From Neostapfia colusana (taxonomy: Eukaryota > Streptophyta > Magnoliopsida > Poales > Poaceae): a stretch of DNA of 64,000 bases. Both the position numbers and the translations under genes were made by a program. Location: NCBI GenBank assembly GCA_030760725.1, contig JASWHV010000019.1, positions 36,583,944 to 36,647,943 on the forward strand. Reading direction: 5' to 3'. Positions 1 through 11,316 of this stretch are shown piece after piece. The stretch's first letter is position 1. Each line of letters starts with the position of its first letter. The notes under the pieces were generated by a model, which was not told where the DNA came from, did no database searches, and saw only the letters and a program-made list of their open reading frames with translations.

Positions 1-929
1 GGATGGAGGATGGTTGCTAGTACCTTGCTGGGACCTTGGAATGGAAAGATGGAGCTGCGATCGGCTTGATCAAGCAGGAACTCGAGCGCTAGTGATGGCA
101 GTGGGAAAAGCAGTCGCGCACGCCGGTAGCTCGGGGAAATGGTGACTGAAGCACGCCGGGGGGGGAATAAATAGCCCGGCCGGCTGGTCTCCGGCTTGGG
201 GCACGCAGCAGGAGCTGGCGCCGGCTGCCCCCTTCGGTGGCGCGCGCGCACAGCTGCCGGGAACCGACTGAACTGTGTTTCAGTCGGTTTGCTTGGAGGC
301 TGAGGCTGACATGTGGGTCCCACTCCTCTTTTAACCTCTGAAATTTACTCCTAACAGCTGTGGTAAACAGTGAACCCTATTCTATCCTTGGCAATTCAAA
401 TTATTCACCCAAGAGCCATTTGAATTGATCAAAGTTCAAATGAGGTTTGGTTTGAATGAATTTCAGCACAAGTGCAGTTTGAAATTCAAATAAAGTTTGA
501 ATTTCTCCCCCTTAGCTCATGTCAAGATCAACTCCAAATGGAGTGAAAATTGGTGTGTGAGCTCACAAAAATGTGCTGAGCAAGAATATGCCTTCCACTT
601 TTAAATTCAGTGGGTGAAAACAGTTTGAATTTGAATATGGTTTCAAACTGCCCTCTTCCTAACTATACCCAAAATGACCTCAAAAAGGTTTTGAATTTGG
701 GTGGAACTTGGCATGGACATCCTTAGCAAAGTGTAGGAGTTTTCATATGTCCAGCCCATCTATATCACATGTGGGAAGTACCACTTTTGCAATGTGTGAG
801 TTTGTTCCCTAATGAGCATGTTGATAATTGTTACTTGCTCTTTATTTGTGTTCATCATTCTTCCTCAAATGAGGTGTGTGGTGTGGTGATGAACACTGCA
901 AATGAGTGTCAAAAACTGAGGCCCTTACA
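1..929 (-). mobile_element. C-type gypsy LTR, 5' part, running off the left edge
   Basis: On the minus strand this LTR begins at 929 with TGTAAGGGCC, matching the LTR starts at 16541 and 14873. Reading leftward it has an AT-rich stretch (about 330-929), a GTGGGTCCCAC palindrome at 313-323, and then the GC-rich core. The rest lies outside the window. It is flanked on the right by LTR I sequence in the other orientation, so it is probably an insertion into I. The left target duplication cannot be seen. No protein-coding potential is recognised. Confidence 0.8.
262..289. repeat. Inverted repeat (hairpin) in C-type LTR
   Basis: An 11-bp arm AACCGACTGAA at 262-272 is followed by a 6-base loop and the complementary arm TTCAGTCGGTT at 279-289. 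The other C-type LTRs keep only the CAGTCGGTT half, so the hairpin is not conserved. Its function is unknown. Confidence 0.6.
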
Positions 930-2540
930 CCTAAGAACTTCATTCTATAACTTATTTCCATTACATGCTATAAAACATGTGCCTATGCATTTCAATAGGA
1001 ACCACAACGAAGGGGATTCAAAGGAGTGATTCATTAAAGTGGATCAAGCTCCGGAGAATCAAGGGTTGATCAGAAAGGACACTAACTGATTATATACAAC
1101 TACCCTGCAAAACAGGCAAGCTCCGGTTTGCATTTAACAGCTGTTAAGTTTTTATTTTGTATTCACTTTCGGTTAAAATATGAATTGTGCATTAGGTCTA
1201 GTGTTTGATACTCCTCTTACATAACCAAATGAACCCATGGAGTATTGGGTAGGTGTCTTTACACCGTGTAGAACTGCCATGCTTAGTAAGGTTCGGTAGA
1301 AGTCGAGTGGTGAGATGCTACTCGCAGGTTCAGGAACAACAGGGGCATACGGGATTGGTTCAAAAATTAATTAGCAAGTTAAAGTTGAGTCCGGAAGGTT
1401 GTAGGGGCAGCAGGACATAGGGGCCTGGGTGCTATAGACCTGTCCATGTCGGTCAAGGACCGATCCGTATGCGGACCTGTTGAACAAGTATGAGTTATGT
1501 ACCGGACTCATGCTGGTATTATGGGACCCAGTAAACCGATGTACCTCTGGAAGCTGTCGTTGGGCCTTTTCAGGTCGCCTCAGGCGGACGGCCGGTGTGC
1601 AGTATGTGGGGAACATTCTCATGACATCTCATGTCGGTAGGTGCACCATGAGAGTGGCTACTGTACGGGGCGACTTGATCGATTCAACGGGGGTGAAACG
1701 GGAGAAAGGCTGCCACGTACGACATCAGTGATGGTTGCTGTAGGCAACATTGAGTACGGGCGTACATGTCGTGTAGTCCAGGTGTTATTGATTCGAATCA
1801 CCATCGCTCGCGGAATGGACCGAGCATACTTGTTCTCACAGTCGTGACGTAGTAAGAACTTGCATGAGGAAGGAACTAATCACATTGATTTGAAGTTACA
1901 CTATCTTTATTATGCATCATTGATGAATAGCTAGTGCAAACTCGATTCTTTTATGCCGTGAGCAATTTATATCGGGGGAAAGCGTTTCTTGTTTCATTGT
2001 GGACTCCCGATGTGGCGTGCCCAAGATTACTTAAAATTGCTGCAAATAATACCTAAAAGTAAGGATTCACTTTTAGGTGATTTTATTATGCATTATGCCA
2101 TCCTACTTTAGGTTCATAACCTCACATAGAGTTTCATGTTTAGGGTGATGGTTAAGTCTTGCTGAGCGTTGTGCTCACGGATCCTATCCGAGTTGTTTTG
2201 CAGGTTTGACTTCATGCTTATGAAGGGATGCCGATGAGACTCGGGAACCTCCGAGTGGGTACTCAAGAGCATCCTCGCCGCTGCAGATTGTTCTTCGTGT
2301 TGCTAGTAAGAAACGTCCGCGGACTGGACTGTTTCTTTGTTGCTAAGTTAGAAATAAGTCGTGAGAGTTATAGTCTTCCTCTGTAGCTTATTTTGAGATA
2401 AGTATTTGTAAAACACTTTTGTACGCTTCCGCAAATGATTTATGTAATGTGATGTGTTTCATCGACCCGTGTGCTGTTGAGTGTCGCATATCACGACACC
2501 ACCCAACGAGGTCGTGTCGACGGGGCCGAGGTCCCACACA
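930..2540 (+). mobile_element. LTR I, 3' part of a gypsy LTR
   Basis: This plus-oriented LTR tail shares blocks with the other long LTRs here: GGCAAGCTCCGGTTTGCAT near 1115, a block like other LTRs at 1380-1840, a U5 stem-loop at 2481-2499, and an end at 2540 followed by gcg and a primer-binding site. Its upstream part is displaced beyond the left edge by the C-type LTR at 1-929. The element ends abruptly at 2585, after PBS and about 30 bases of leader, against F LTR sequence. The small open frames here are not recognisable as proteins. Confidence 0.75.
2481..2499 (+). other. U5 stem-loop of LTR I
   Basis: Arms GTGTCG (2481-2486) and CGACAC (2494-2499) enclose the loop CATATCA. The equivalent stem in family A/H is GGTGCCG/CGGCACC with a 7-base loop, so both sides of the stem changed together. 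It lies 45 bases before the PBS. A role in reverse-transcription initiation or RNA folding is inferred. Confidence 0.6.
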
Positions 2541-2543
2541 GCG

Positions 2544-2555
2544 TGGTATTAGAGC
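2544..2555 (+). other. Primer-binding site of LTR I (initiator tRNA-Met)
   Basis: TGGTATTAGAGC is one base from the common plant PBS TGGTATCAGAGC, which pairs with the 3' end of initiator methionine tRNA. It follows the LTR end by the trinucleotide gcg, the same spacing as in A, A' and H. A second PBS-like word, TGGGATCAGAGC, is at 2565-2576. Confidence 0.8.
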
Positions 2556-2585
2556 TGTGACGATTGGGATCAGAGCCTTGTTTCA

Positions 2586-2919
2586 GATTTTGGGCCGGCC
2601 AAAATTGGGGAAAAATTCTCCCAAATGTTGGGAAAAAATCCCTAGGGGGGTTTTAGGGGAAAATTAGGGGAAAATTAGGGGGGGGGAATTGGGGTGAAAT
2701 TAAGGGGGAATTAGGGGCAGCCAGGTTTATTTTTATTTGTTTATTTATTCCCTTTTTATTTTTATTTTATTTATTTTCTATTTATTTTATTATTTCCTAT
2801 TTTTATTTCCTTTTATTTATTTGTTTGTTTCTATATTCCTTCCTTTTATTTTTTCTTTTTAAATGCTTCTCTACATGAAAATGGATGCAATGCAAGGTGA
2901 TGAATATGAGGGTGTTATA
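2586..2919 (-). mobile_element. F 3' LTR, truncated start
   Basis: On the minus strand it starts at 2919 with TATAACACCC, where the sister LTR at 61748 has TGTAACACCC. It includes the T-rich tract at 2730-2870 and the GGCCGGCC word near 2593. The match to 61423-61748 is clear throughout. It is cut at 2585/2586 by LTR I; the remainder should lie left of the window. Confidence 0.85.
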
Positions 2920-2933
2920 GCCTACCCCCTTAA
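2920..2933 (-). other. Polypurine tract of F
   Basis: On the minus strand TTTTAAGGGGGTAGGC immediately precedes the 3' LTR start, as expected for the plus-strand primer of an LTR retrotransposon. The tract lies just after the last pol codons. Confidence 0.7.
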
Positions 2934-2939
2934 AATGAA

Positions 2940-3441
2940 TCTCGCCCTCGAGATTCGATAGAGTGGAGAAAAGATGATGAAATTCCATCTTGAGGTGTTC
3001 TTCCCGCTCCCATGTAGCTTCGACTTCCGTGTGATGACTCCATTGCACTTTGCACCAACGGATTACCTTGTTCCTTGTGACTCTTTCTTCATGTCTAGGA
3101 TTTTGATGGGGTGTTCCGCGTAAGTGAGATCCTCCTGAAGTTCTAACTCGCCCATTGGCACTTGTTCTTCCGGCACTCTTAGGCACTTCTTGAGCTGAGA
3201 TATGTGAAATATGATGTGCATGTCGGAGAGGTGTGTCGGCAGCTCTAGTTGATATGCTACCTCTCCTCGCTTGCCCACAATCTTGAACGGCCCGATGTAG
3301 CGAGGTGCTAGCTTGTCTTTGATGTTAAATTGTCGTTGGCCTCAGATAGGCGACACATTGAAATACACAAAGTCGCCGACTTCAAAGGTCAAACTCCTTC
3401 ACCTATTGTCCACATAGCCTTTTGTCATGATTGGGCGGCCT
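2940..3441 (-). pseudogene. F pol C-terminus with chromodomain
   Basis: The minus-strand frames at 3063-3278 and 2930-3186 together give the integrase tail (HISQLKKCLRVP) followed by a chromodomain-like segment (AEHPIKILD ... KVQWSHHTEVEATWEREEHL). In chromoviruses this module follows integrase and helps target integration to chromatin. The two parts are in different frames around 3100-3190, so at least one frameshift separates them. The region 3280-3441 shows only decayed coding similarity. The last residues run up to the polypurine tract. Confidence 0.75.
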
Positions 3442-4504
3442 TCAGGTTTTCACGTATTTTTGGACTTGCTTCTCGATGTCCTGCAGCACTTCGGGTCCAA
3501 ACACTTGGTTTTCTCCCGTCTCATTCCAGAACAGAGGTGTTGTACACCGTATACCGTATAGTGCCTCGAAAGGTGACATCTTCAGGCTGGCTTGATAACT
3601 CTTGTTGTATGACAACTCAGCATATGGCAAGCTCTTTTCCAACCTACGCCCATGTTTCAAGGCGCAAGCTCTCAACATGTCCTCCAATATCTGATTCGTT
3701 CTACCAGTTTGCCCGTCGGTTTGTGGGTGATACATGGAGCTGAAATTCAACCGTGTACCATAGCTTCATACAGGTTTTTCAAGAACATAGAGGTAAATTG
3801 AGAACCCCAATATGAATCTATCCTCTTCGGAAATCTGTGATGACACACGATTTGCTCCATATACAGCTCGGCTAAATGTGCCACGGTGTACTTGGTCCTA
3901 ACAGGAATAAAGTGGGCTGATTTCGTCAATCGGTCCATGATAACCCAACTAGAGTCGTAGCCGGACCGAGTACGTGGCAATCCAACTACGAAATCCATAC
4001 CGATTTCTTCCCACTTCCACTCGGATACTTTCAATGGCTGCAATAATCAGCGGGTCTTTGATGTTCGGCTTTCACTCGTTGGCACGTGTCGCATAGGGAA
4101 ACATATTCAGCGATGTCACTTTTCATACCATCCCACAATAGCAAGTTTTCATGTCCTTATACATCTTCGTACAGCTGGGATGTATGGAATAGGGCAAATC
4201 ATGTGCCTCCTTTAGTATCGGGTCGCAGATGCACTTCACGTTAGGCACACAAATCCTTTTCAATAACCAAAGCATGCCATTCTCGTCTTCCTTGAAATCC
4301 TTCTCTATCCCTTGTCGGATTCTTTCCTCAATTTCCTTTATCTCCTCATCCGTTGCTTGGCCCTCTCGTATCTCTTGTTCCAGCACTGATTTTTGTTCTA
4401 TCACCTCCATCTCATTCAAGAACCCGAGATGTAACTGTTCAAATTCCTTACGTAGCTCGGGTGGAAGCTCCCGAACCTTGAGTTGGTGACATGCTCCGTT
4501 TCGG
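3442..4504 (-). pseudogene. F integrase, decayed
   Basis: The integrase zinc-binding region (HDLPYSIHP, then CDTCQRVK near 4070 in another frame) lies at about 4050-4230, followed by the catalytic core. The first catalytic Asp is kept in GMDFVVGLP (about 3980). The second, expected in an SDRG-like motif, is replaced by SYWG near 3810. The third, Glu in QTDGQTERxNQ, is Gly (QTGRTNQ, near 3700). Several frame changes occur at 3745-3750 and 4045-4125. The protein would be catalytically dead. The segment at 4230-4500 is the RNase H-integrase linker, rich in Glu and Lys. Confidence 0.8.
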
Positions 4505-4829
4505 CTCAATACATCCGCTACTACATTAGCCTTCCCGGGTGATAGTTGATTCCTACATCATAATCCTTGATGAGCTCTAACCATCGACGTTACCTCAAAT
4601 TTAGATCCGTTTGCGTGAATATATACTTGAGGCTTTTGTGATCCGCATATATCTCACATCGGTGACCAAGGATGTTATGCCTCCAAATATTCAAGGCATG
4701 TACCACTGCTGCAAGTTCCATATCATGTGTAGGGTAATTCAGCTCATGTTTCTTGAGTTGCATCGATTCATAGACCACCACTTGGCCTTCTTGCATAAGG
4801 ACACATCCAAGTCCCTGTCTTGAGGCATC

Positions 4830-4832
<3 letters not shown>

Positions 4833-4902
<70 letters not shown>
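4833..4902. repeat. (AT)35 microsatellite inside a pol gene
   Basis: Seventy bases of uninterrupted AT lie inside the RNase H coding sequence of F. The ancestral sequence in this place codes Asp-Ile-Tyr and already contains a short gatatatat run, so slippage expansion in place is the simplest explanation. Confidence 0.95.
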
Positions 4903-4904
<2 letters not shown>

Positions 4905-5126
4905 AAACTCTTGCTCACGTCCGGCAATACCAAAACCGGTGCCGTTGTCAATCTCTTCCTTAACTCCTCAAAGCTGTCTTGATATGCTTGTGTCCATGGA
5001 AATGCTTTCCCTTTCATCAGCAACTCAGTCATAGGCTTCGCTATTTTGGAGAAATCCTTGATGAATCGGCTGTATGTCCATCCATCCAAAGGAAACTCTG
5101 AATGTTTTCTGCGGTGGTTTCCACTT

Positions 5127-5131
5127 CAAAA
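5127..5131. repeat. Left target-site duplication of B (CAAAA)
   Basis: CAAAA here matches CAAAA at 37800-37804 on the other side of B. The F pol codons read through the pair (Trp-Lys on one side, Met-Asp-Ile on the other). There is one extra C before the LTR on the left and one extra A on the right, so small slips have occurred. Confidence 0.65.
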
Positions 5132-5132
5132 C

Positions 5133-5616
5133 TGTAAAATCCCCAAAAATGCTAGCAAGAAATTCAGCACATTCACACATAGGAAAAATGAGGGGAATTA
5201 AAACTTTGAATTATAACAGTGTGAGTTCAAAGTGTTGATTCAAATCTCTCAAAAACTTCCAAACATGGAGATCTAAATTCATAGTTTGGGTTTTCACAAT
5301 TCAAGTATTAAATGTACCAAATCTCAGCTCATTTGGAGGGGGTTTGTTATTTGTTTGGAATTAAGTGAGGAAGCCCTCAAATCTGAGTTCAAATTTCAGT
5401 TTAAAACTCAAACTTCTCCAAAATGGCAAATTGGGTTCACAAATGTGTTCTCCACATTTGAAATAGCATCTGTGCCAAAATTCAGATTATTTGAGTTTGG
5501 TTTGCTATGCATTTGGAGCAATAGAAGGAGGATGATTCAAATTCAAATTCAAAGAGCCAAATGCAGTTCAAATTTCACACCAGAATTGAATATATTTGAA
5601 TTCCAAGAATTCAAGA
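5133..5616 (+). mobile_element. B 5' LTR stub
   Basis: It aligns base for base, with scattered differences, to the 3' LTR start at 19521-20000. The match stops after AAGAATTCAA. From there the 3' LTR continues as LTR, whereas this copy continues with about 22 bases that read in frame into B pol. A deletion therefore removed the rest of the LTR, the PBS and gag. Confidence 0.85.
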
Positions 5617-5633
5617 CGTTTGGTCCAAGGAAT

Positions 5634-5638
5634 TCCAG
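5634..5638. repeat. Left target-site duplication of C (TCCAG)
   Basis: TCCAG at 5634-5638 is repeated exactly at 16542-16546, flanking the C-type insertion. Removing the insertion restores an open B pol frame across the junction. Confidence 0.85.
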
Positions 5639-5674
5639 TGACACGGCGTCACAGCCTCGTCGATCCAGGATCAC

Positions 5675-7110
5675 GCTGAGAGGTGCCGCGTTGCACAGCA
5701 CCGGATAACACACATAAAAGGTACAAAGCGGAAGCAAAGTTTTATTACATAAACGAGTTTATGAACATTTTTACAACAAAATATGTTCAGTCTACACTCA
5801 CGGGCGTAGACTACGCACCGATTTCACGTTCAGCCCGTGAACGTGTCCCCGCTAGCACACACGCACACTAACACAGCGGCGTGCATGACTCCCACTCGAC
5901 GGGGTTTCCCTCTCGGGGTTCTGTCTCCTCCTCGGGAGTCTCTTCCTCATAACACCCTGCAAAAGCTTCAAACACAAGCAGTGAGCACGATGGCTCAGCA
6001 AGTCTGACCCGTCTTTCCTATACATGAAACTTCTACATGCTGGACTATGTGTAATTGGGAATGTAAGTTGCAAAGGACTCGTCTAATTATTTGAACCTTA
6101 CTTTCCAGTTTTAGCAGCAAATTGTGGAGAACCTCATGCTAAGGCACATAAGAGAGCCGCAATCAAACAAGAAACACATTTCTTTCATGTGCTTTACCCA
6201 AGGTTAGAAGGAACTTTAATTTGCTTTAAACTACAACAAATCATTAACAATCAAGGTATAGCTTTCAATCAGCAACTTTTACATGACTCTATCTTGTTCT
6301 TTATATGTCACGGTACAGTGAACAAGTGGTACTCACTGACCGTGAGGGATGGTGATTATAATCGATTTACACCTGCAGTCTCATGTATTTATCTCATGTA
6401 GTTGCTGAGGGGTGCTGCGTTGCACAGCACCGAATAACACACATCAAAGGTACAAAGCGGAAGCAAAATTTTATTACATAAACGGGTTTATGAACATTTT
6501 TACAACAAAATATGTTCAGTCTACACTCACGGGCGTAGACTACGCATCAAGTTCACGTTCAGCCCGTGAACATGTCCTTGCTAGCACACACGCACACTAA
6601 CACGGCGGCGTGCACGACTCCCACTCGACGGGGTTCCCCTCCTGGGGTTCCGTCTCCTCCTCTGGAGTCCCTTCCTCATAGAACCCTGCAAAAGCTTCAG
6701 ACACAAGCAGTGAGCAAAAAGGCTCAGCATGTCTGACCCGTATCGCCTAAACATGAAACTTCTACACGAGGGATGATAGGTACAGGAGGTAAAATCAGTT
6801 GCAAGGACTCGCCTTATTAGTGGAACCTTACTTTCAAGTTTTAGCAGCAAATTATGGAGAACCTTACACTAAGGCACATGAGAGAGCCGCAATCAAACAA
6901 GAAACGCATTTCTCTCATGTACTTTGCCCAAAGGTGAAAGGAACTTTAATTAGCTCTAAACTACAGCAAATCATTAACAATCAAAGTCCATCTCTCAATC
7001 AGCAACATTTTAACATGTAACTAGCCTGTTCTTTCTACGTCACGGTACAGTGAACAAGTGGTACTCACTGACCGCGAGGAACGGCGATTATAATCGATTT
7101 ACACCTGCAG
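5675..7110. repeat. Tandem duplication, unit about 729 bp, in C LTR
   Basis: Copy 1 (5675-6403) and copy 2 (6404-7110) both start GCTGAG, both carry the hairpin, both contain the words ACAAAATATGTTCAGTC and GGGCGTAGACTACGCA, and both reach CGATTTACACCTGCAG (ending 6378 and 7110). Differences are scattered substitutions, so the duplication is not recent. Copy 1 has an extra 25 bases (6379-6403) at the joint. Confidence 0.9.
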
Positions 7111-7570
7111 GGTTACCCGAATAACCCATCACGTACGCCCGTACTCGATGTTTCCTACAGCAACCATCACGGACGTCGTACGCAACCACCTTTCGCCCGT
7201 CAGCCAAATATTGAACCGGTCCCATCGTCCCGAGTAAGAGGTCTCTGCACGCGCATCTTAGTGCCGCCAGCCGATTTACACCTCAAGCTCTCGACCTAAC
7301 CTCTGAACGACGGGCAATGCCTCAATACCCAGCTACCCGAGTTACATTGGTTTCCCGGTTCCCATATAGCCGGTAGGTCTTCGGTACTGTTCTAGCTTGT
7401 TCAACAGGCCCGCACACGGCTCGGTCCTCAATCGACACAAGCGGAGCTATAGCACACAGGCCCCAAAGTCCTGCTGCCCTTACTCTCCGCTCAGTCTCAT
7501 TTTCTTGCCATGTGTTTCATGTGCTATCTCTACCCGAGTTGAGTGCCTCTAGTCTATGCTCGTGAGTAGT

Positions 7571-7575
7571 TCCAA
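7571..7575. repeat. Left target-site duplication of A' (TCCAA)
   Basis: TCCAA at 7571-7575 recurs exactly at 11904-11908. Without the insertion the host LTR reads through a block (gagtag-ttccaactactcgac) that is intact in the other long LTRs. Confidence 0.9.
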
Positions 7576-7610
7576 TGAGACGGACGCGGTACAGACTGAG
7601 ACAGGGCTCA

Positions 7611-7622
7611 GCTCTGATACCA
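7611..7622 (-). other. Primer-binding site of A'
   Basis: GCTCTGATACCA on the plus strand is the complement of TGGTATCAGAGC, the exact plant initiator-Met tRNA primer site. It is separated from the LTR end (7626) by cgc. Confidence 0.9.
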
Positions 7623-7678
7623 CGCTGACGCGGCCCCGTCAACCGAGACTGGCCACTCACCAGGGAATCGCATTGGGT

Positions 7679-7699
7679 GGTGCCGTGTTGTGCGGCACC
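7679..7699 (-). other. U5 stem-loop of A'
   Basis: GGTGCCG and CGGCACC arms flank a 7-base loop. The position relative to the LTR end is as in A and H. Confidence 0.6.
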
Positions 7700-7983
7700 C
7701 AACAGCACACATATGAGGAACAATGTATTACATAAAACAATAGCGGAAGCTTACAAGTTTTGCTTTGTAAATACTTTACGTCAAGTAACTACAGAGGAAG
7801 TCTATATCAACTCACGTCGAATAACTAAGAGCCCTCGAGATGAAGTCCAGCCCGCGGACTCCTCTCGCTAGCAACACGAAGACAACAGCAGCGGCTGGGT
7901 TCTCCCTGTGTTAAACGACTCGGAAGTCTCCGAGTCTCACTGGACAACCTTCTTTCTAGCGTCGATGTTAACCTGCAAAACCA

Positions 7984-7991
7984 CTTATATA
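7984..7991 (-). promoter_or_regulatory. TATA box of A' LTR
   Basis: The minus strand reads TATATAAG, followed by GTGGTTTTGCAGGT. The same box at the same place occurs in both LTRs of A and of H, about 360-380 bases before the LTR end. It would place transcript starts there and make U3 about 3.7 kb. Confidence 0.55.
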
Positions 7992-10900
7992 GCAAGCGTG
8001 AGCACATAGGCTCAGCAAGTCTGACCTGTCTCTCCTAAACAAGAAACTCTACATGAACTACGGTTTCAATTGGGTTGGCTAGATTTGCATAAAGGACTCG
8101 CCTAAAGTTGATCCTTAACTTTCAGATTTTTAAGCCTCATTGTGCGGACCTTGAGACGAAAAGCATCACAACTCTACAATCAAACAAGAAACGCTTTGTT
8201 GCGATGCTCCTTGCACAAAGTGAAAGTAAAGTTTAATGAGCCTATCTCTACATCAATCATGGTTGAAATACAAATTACATCACCGTCTTATCAAGTTCAA
8301 AAGATAACCAGTTTCAGTTCTTACTACGTCAAGACACAGTGGGCAAGTATGCTCATATAACCGCGAGCGACGGTGATTCAAATCAGTACACGCTCGGACT
8401 ACACGACACGTACACCCGTACTCCGAGTTGCCGGCAGCAACCTCGACTGACGTTGTACGAGGCCACCTTTCCCAAGATCTTCCACATTGGACGCAGTCCA
8501 ACTGCCCCGAGTACGCAAGCTCCCTCAAGGTACATACCCGCAGTGGTATGTTCTTGAGCGAGGTACCTCCTGCTACCCTGACGCCGAAAGCCTAAGGCAG
8601 TTGGAAAAGTTCCACTATGGATCTCCCAAGGTACATCGGTTTCCTGGGTCCCATATAGCCAGTATGCGCCCGGTACACAACTCAAACTTGCCCAACAGGG
8701 CCAAGCACAGACGGGCCTTAACCGACACAGGCAGGGCTATGCATGCACGGCCTGCAACCTGCTGCATCTAAACCTCTCTGCCCGGTCTCCATTTCTTATG
8801 TGTGAACTTTCCTCATCTTTTCTTATTCGGACCCGTTCCGAGTAAACCAGCCCTAAACTCGCGAGTAGGTTCCAACTACTCGACTTCTACCGGACCTTTC
8901 CTACTAACATTTAGCGTAGCCAAATCCACTCGAGGAGGTGCTATTCTACCCTTTCTCTCTTAGGTATTTCTGGTCATGCAAGTGGGGTTTTCAATATCAT
9001 CTAAACTTAATGCAATCAATGATGCAAAGCTATGATCTCTAAAAATGGAAATGCTTGTAAAACTGTTCAAATGCAAACCGGGGCTTGCCTGTTTTGCAGG
9101 TGACTAAGGTTACAATCAGTTAGTGACGATCACTTGGAGCTTGATCACTTGCCTTCCCTTCCTTCTTGATCTTCACTTTAAGTCCTTCTTCCTTCTTCAC
9201 GTATATGCTACACGATATGATCATGCATATGTATTTAATTGAAAAGCTTTTGCTAATAAGATCTAAGGACAGTTTTAAAACTGGAGCTCTGATCAAGAAT
9301 TTAAAATGACACTGGTGCTAGTGGTTTGGGTTGGGTTTAAACACTATGATGAAATGTTGAGTGCTTTTCCCACTTAAGTGTTGATCACCTCAAGAGATTA
9401 CACATGACAGTGGTGATCCAGAGCTCTAATGGAGCTAAGAATTTTCATGTGAGTTCCTTGTCACAAGAAAGTCCTCTGGACCAAAATTTAGCACTTTTCA
9501 TGGAGTGGTTTATTCAGAATAATTCTCTAAGTGTTTAGTCAAAGATGAATTAATTCTGAGTTAATACCCATGTTCATGTCAAACTCAGTGAACCACAATT
9601 TCAACTATAGTTCATATAGTCTACATGAATTTTCCTAGGATTTTTGGAGCTAAGAATTGCCCATAACTGAATTTACAAGTTTTGGAAATTTCTCTGAAAA
9701 TGTTTCTGTATTCATTTGAATACAGGAACTTACAATCTGAATTACCCTGATCAATTAAACTCCAAATCAGCTGAAACTTTTACAGAAGTCTAATAACACC
9801 CTAAAGAATATTCTGGCAAAATTTGAGGATCTTTGGATAAACCAAACTCCCTCTAAAATTCTTTTTCAGAAAAGCCTTAAATAATTTTCCAGAATTAAAT
9901 AAAGACTTTCATACAAATTGGGTTGCATAATTGGATAGAGTTTGTCAATCTGAATCTAACCCAATTTGAATAACTAAATTTGGAGGTTCCTAGCAAAAGT
10001 TATGCTCTTCTAAAGTTTGGAGAAAAATCTGGAATTTGAATAAATCCGGGAAAAAGTTTAAACCTGACGGTGGGACCACGGGGCACGTGTCAGTCACCGG
10101 GAGCGTGCCACACGGGACCACAGGGTTAATTCCCGTGCTGTTACAATCGATCCCGCGCCACAGAATATCCAGCCCGCTCCCCTGAGCCGCTGACAGGCGG
10201 GACCGGCGAGGTCGTCTTCAACCTCCCGCTCCCGCGCGATCCCGCCGCCGGGCTCGCCGGAGAAGCCCCGGAACCGGTCGTCCGGCCACCCCTACGCTTG
10301 AAACTCGCCGCCAGCCCCTAATTCCACGTGAGGAACACGCTGGTGGGGTTTTCTCGAGCTGGCAGGGCCCCCAAACTAGCCCGCGACGGTGCACCGGCTC
10401 GGATGAAGTCCGGCGACGTCGCCCCGGCGCTATAGCCCGCAAAAAGCTCCCTAGAAAGATTCTACAGCACCAGTGGAGGTTGGCCAAGCTCGGCATGGCC
10501 GCATAGGGTCTCGGGGACGGCTCTTCCCTAGGGTTCACCGTGCACCCGCACCTTCCCGCCATAGCCGCCTTCGGAAAGCTTGAAATTGCACCGTGCACAG
10601 GGTGTTTCATGCGAGGTTTCAAAAGAGAACTGGTGCGCCTACATGTCTGGCTTGTGTGTGCGAAGTTTCATGGTGTCTAAACAACAATTGATAGGGAATT
10701 TTACAGAATCATACAGGAAGGTTGGTTTTCACCGGCCGGAGAGGATCTTCAAAATTCGCCATCGAGAGGCCGAGGCAGGCTCTGTGCTTCGGGTGGATGC
10801 TGCACGGAGCTCCTGCGCGACCCAGAGTGGCCTTGATTGGTCGTGAAATGCTCTGGAGGAGGCTGTCCACGGGAGCACGTCGCTGCCATGGTATGGCGGC

Positions 10901-11316
10901 CGCCGCGGAAACTCAAGGTTCTCGGCGTAGGTTGCACGAACGCACCTGGCGATGACTCGAGGAGGTCGAGGGGTCTACGGTGGTGTGGTTTTGCTGCTCA
11001 GAGGCGCTGCTCACTTGAATTTCCCGAGCTCCCGAGCGATCGAAGCCGGGCGGCTGTGTTTTCTGTCTTTCGGTGCGAGGGAGAGAAGAAACGGCACCGT
11101 GGCTTCGGTTAAGAGGCGGGAGAGGGCGTGAGGCGGTAGCCACCGACGTCCAGCAGCTATCCAGCGCGAAGAAACCCAGCAGGAGGTGGAGGCGTCGGCC
11201 GAGCTCAGTGTCGAGCGGAGGGAAGGCGGCTTCGGCCGTTGCTTCGTGTGGGAGGAAAACAAACAGCGACTGGCTGCTTCACTGAAGATCTTTTTGCAAG
11301 TTTTCAGTCCTCCCAA

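Larger units (their letters stand above)
4505..5132 (-). pseudogene. F RNase H, with microsatellite expansion
   Basis: Conserved gypsy RNase H blocks are readable: FSKIAKPMTELLMKG (connection region), APVLVLPD, FDIY, QLKKHELNYPTHDMEL and YADHKSLKYIFTQ. The catalytic-Asp motif FDIYCDAS is split by a 70-bp AT dinucleotide run (4833-4902) that begins in the Ile-Tyr codons. A stop follows DLNLR near 4590, and the frame resumes as LSRNGACHQ. The segment begins at the B insertion site, and its upstream half is at 37800-38029. Confidence 0.8.

Noticed and set aside
4611..4823. Plus-strand frames over F pol
   Set aside because: Shadows of the minus-strand RNase H and integrase coding sequence.
5639..7110. 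Two tandem solo LTRs instead of a duplication
   Set aside because: Copy 2 lacks the LTR terminus seen at 5639-5674, and no 5-bp duplication separates the copies, so a tandem duplication within one LTR fits better.
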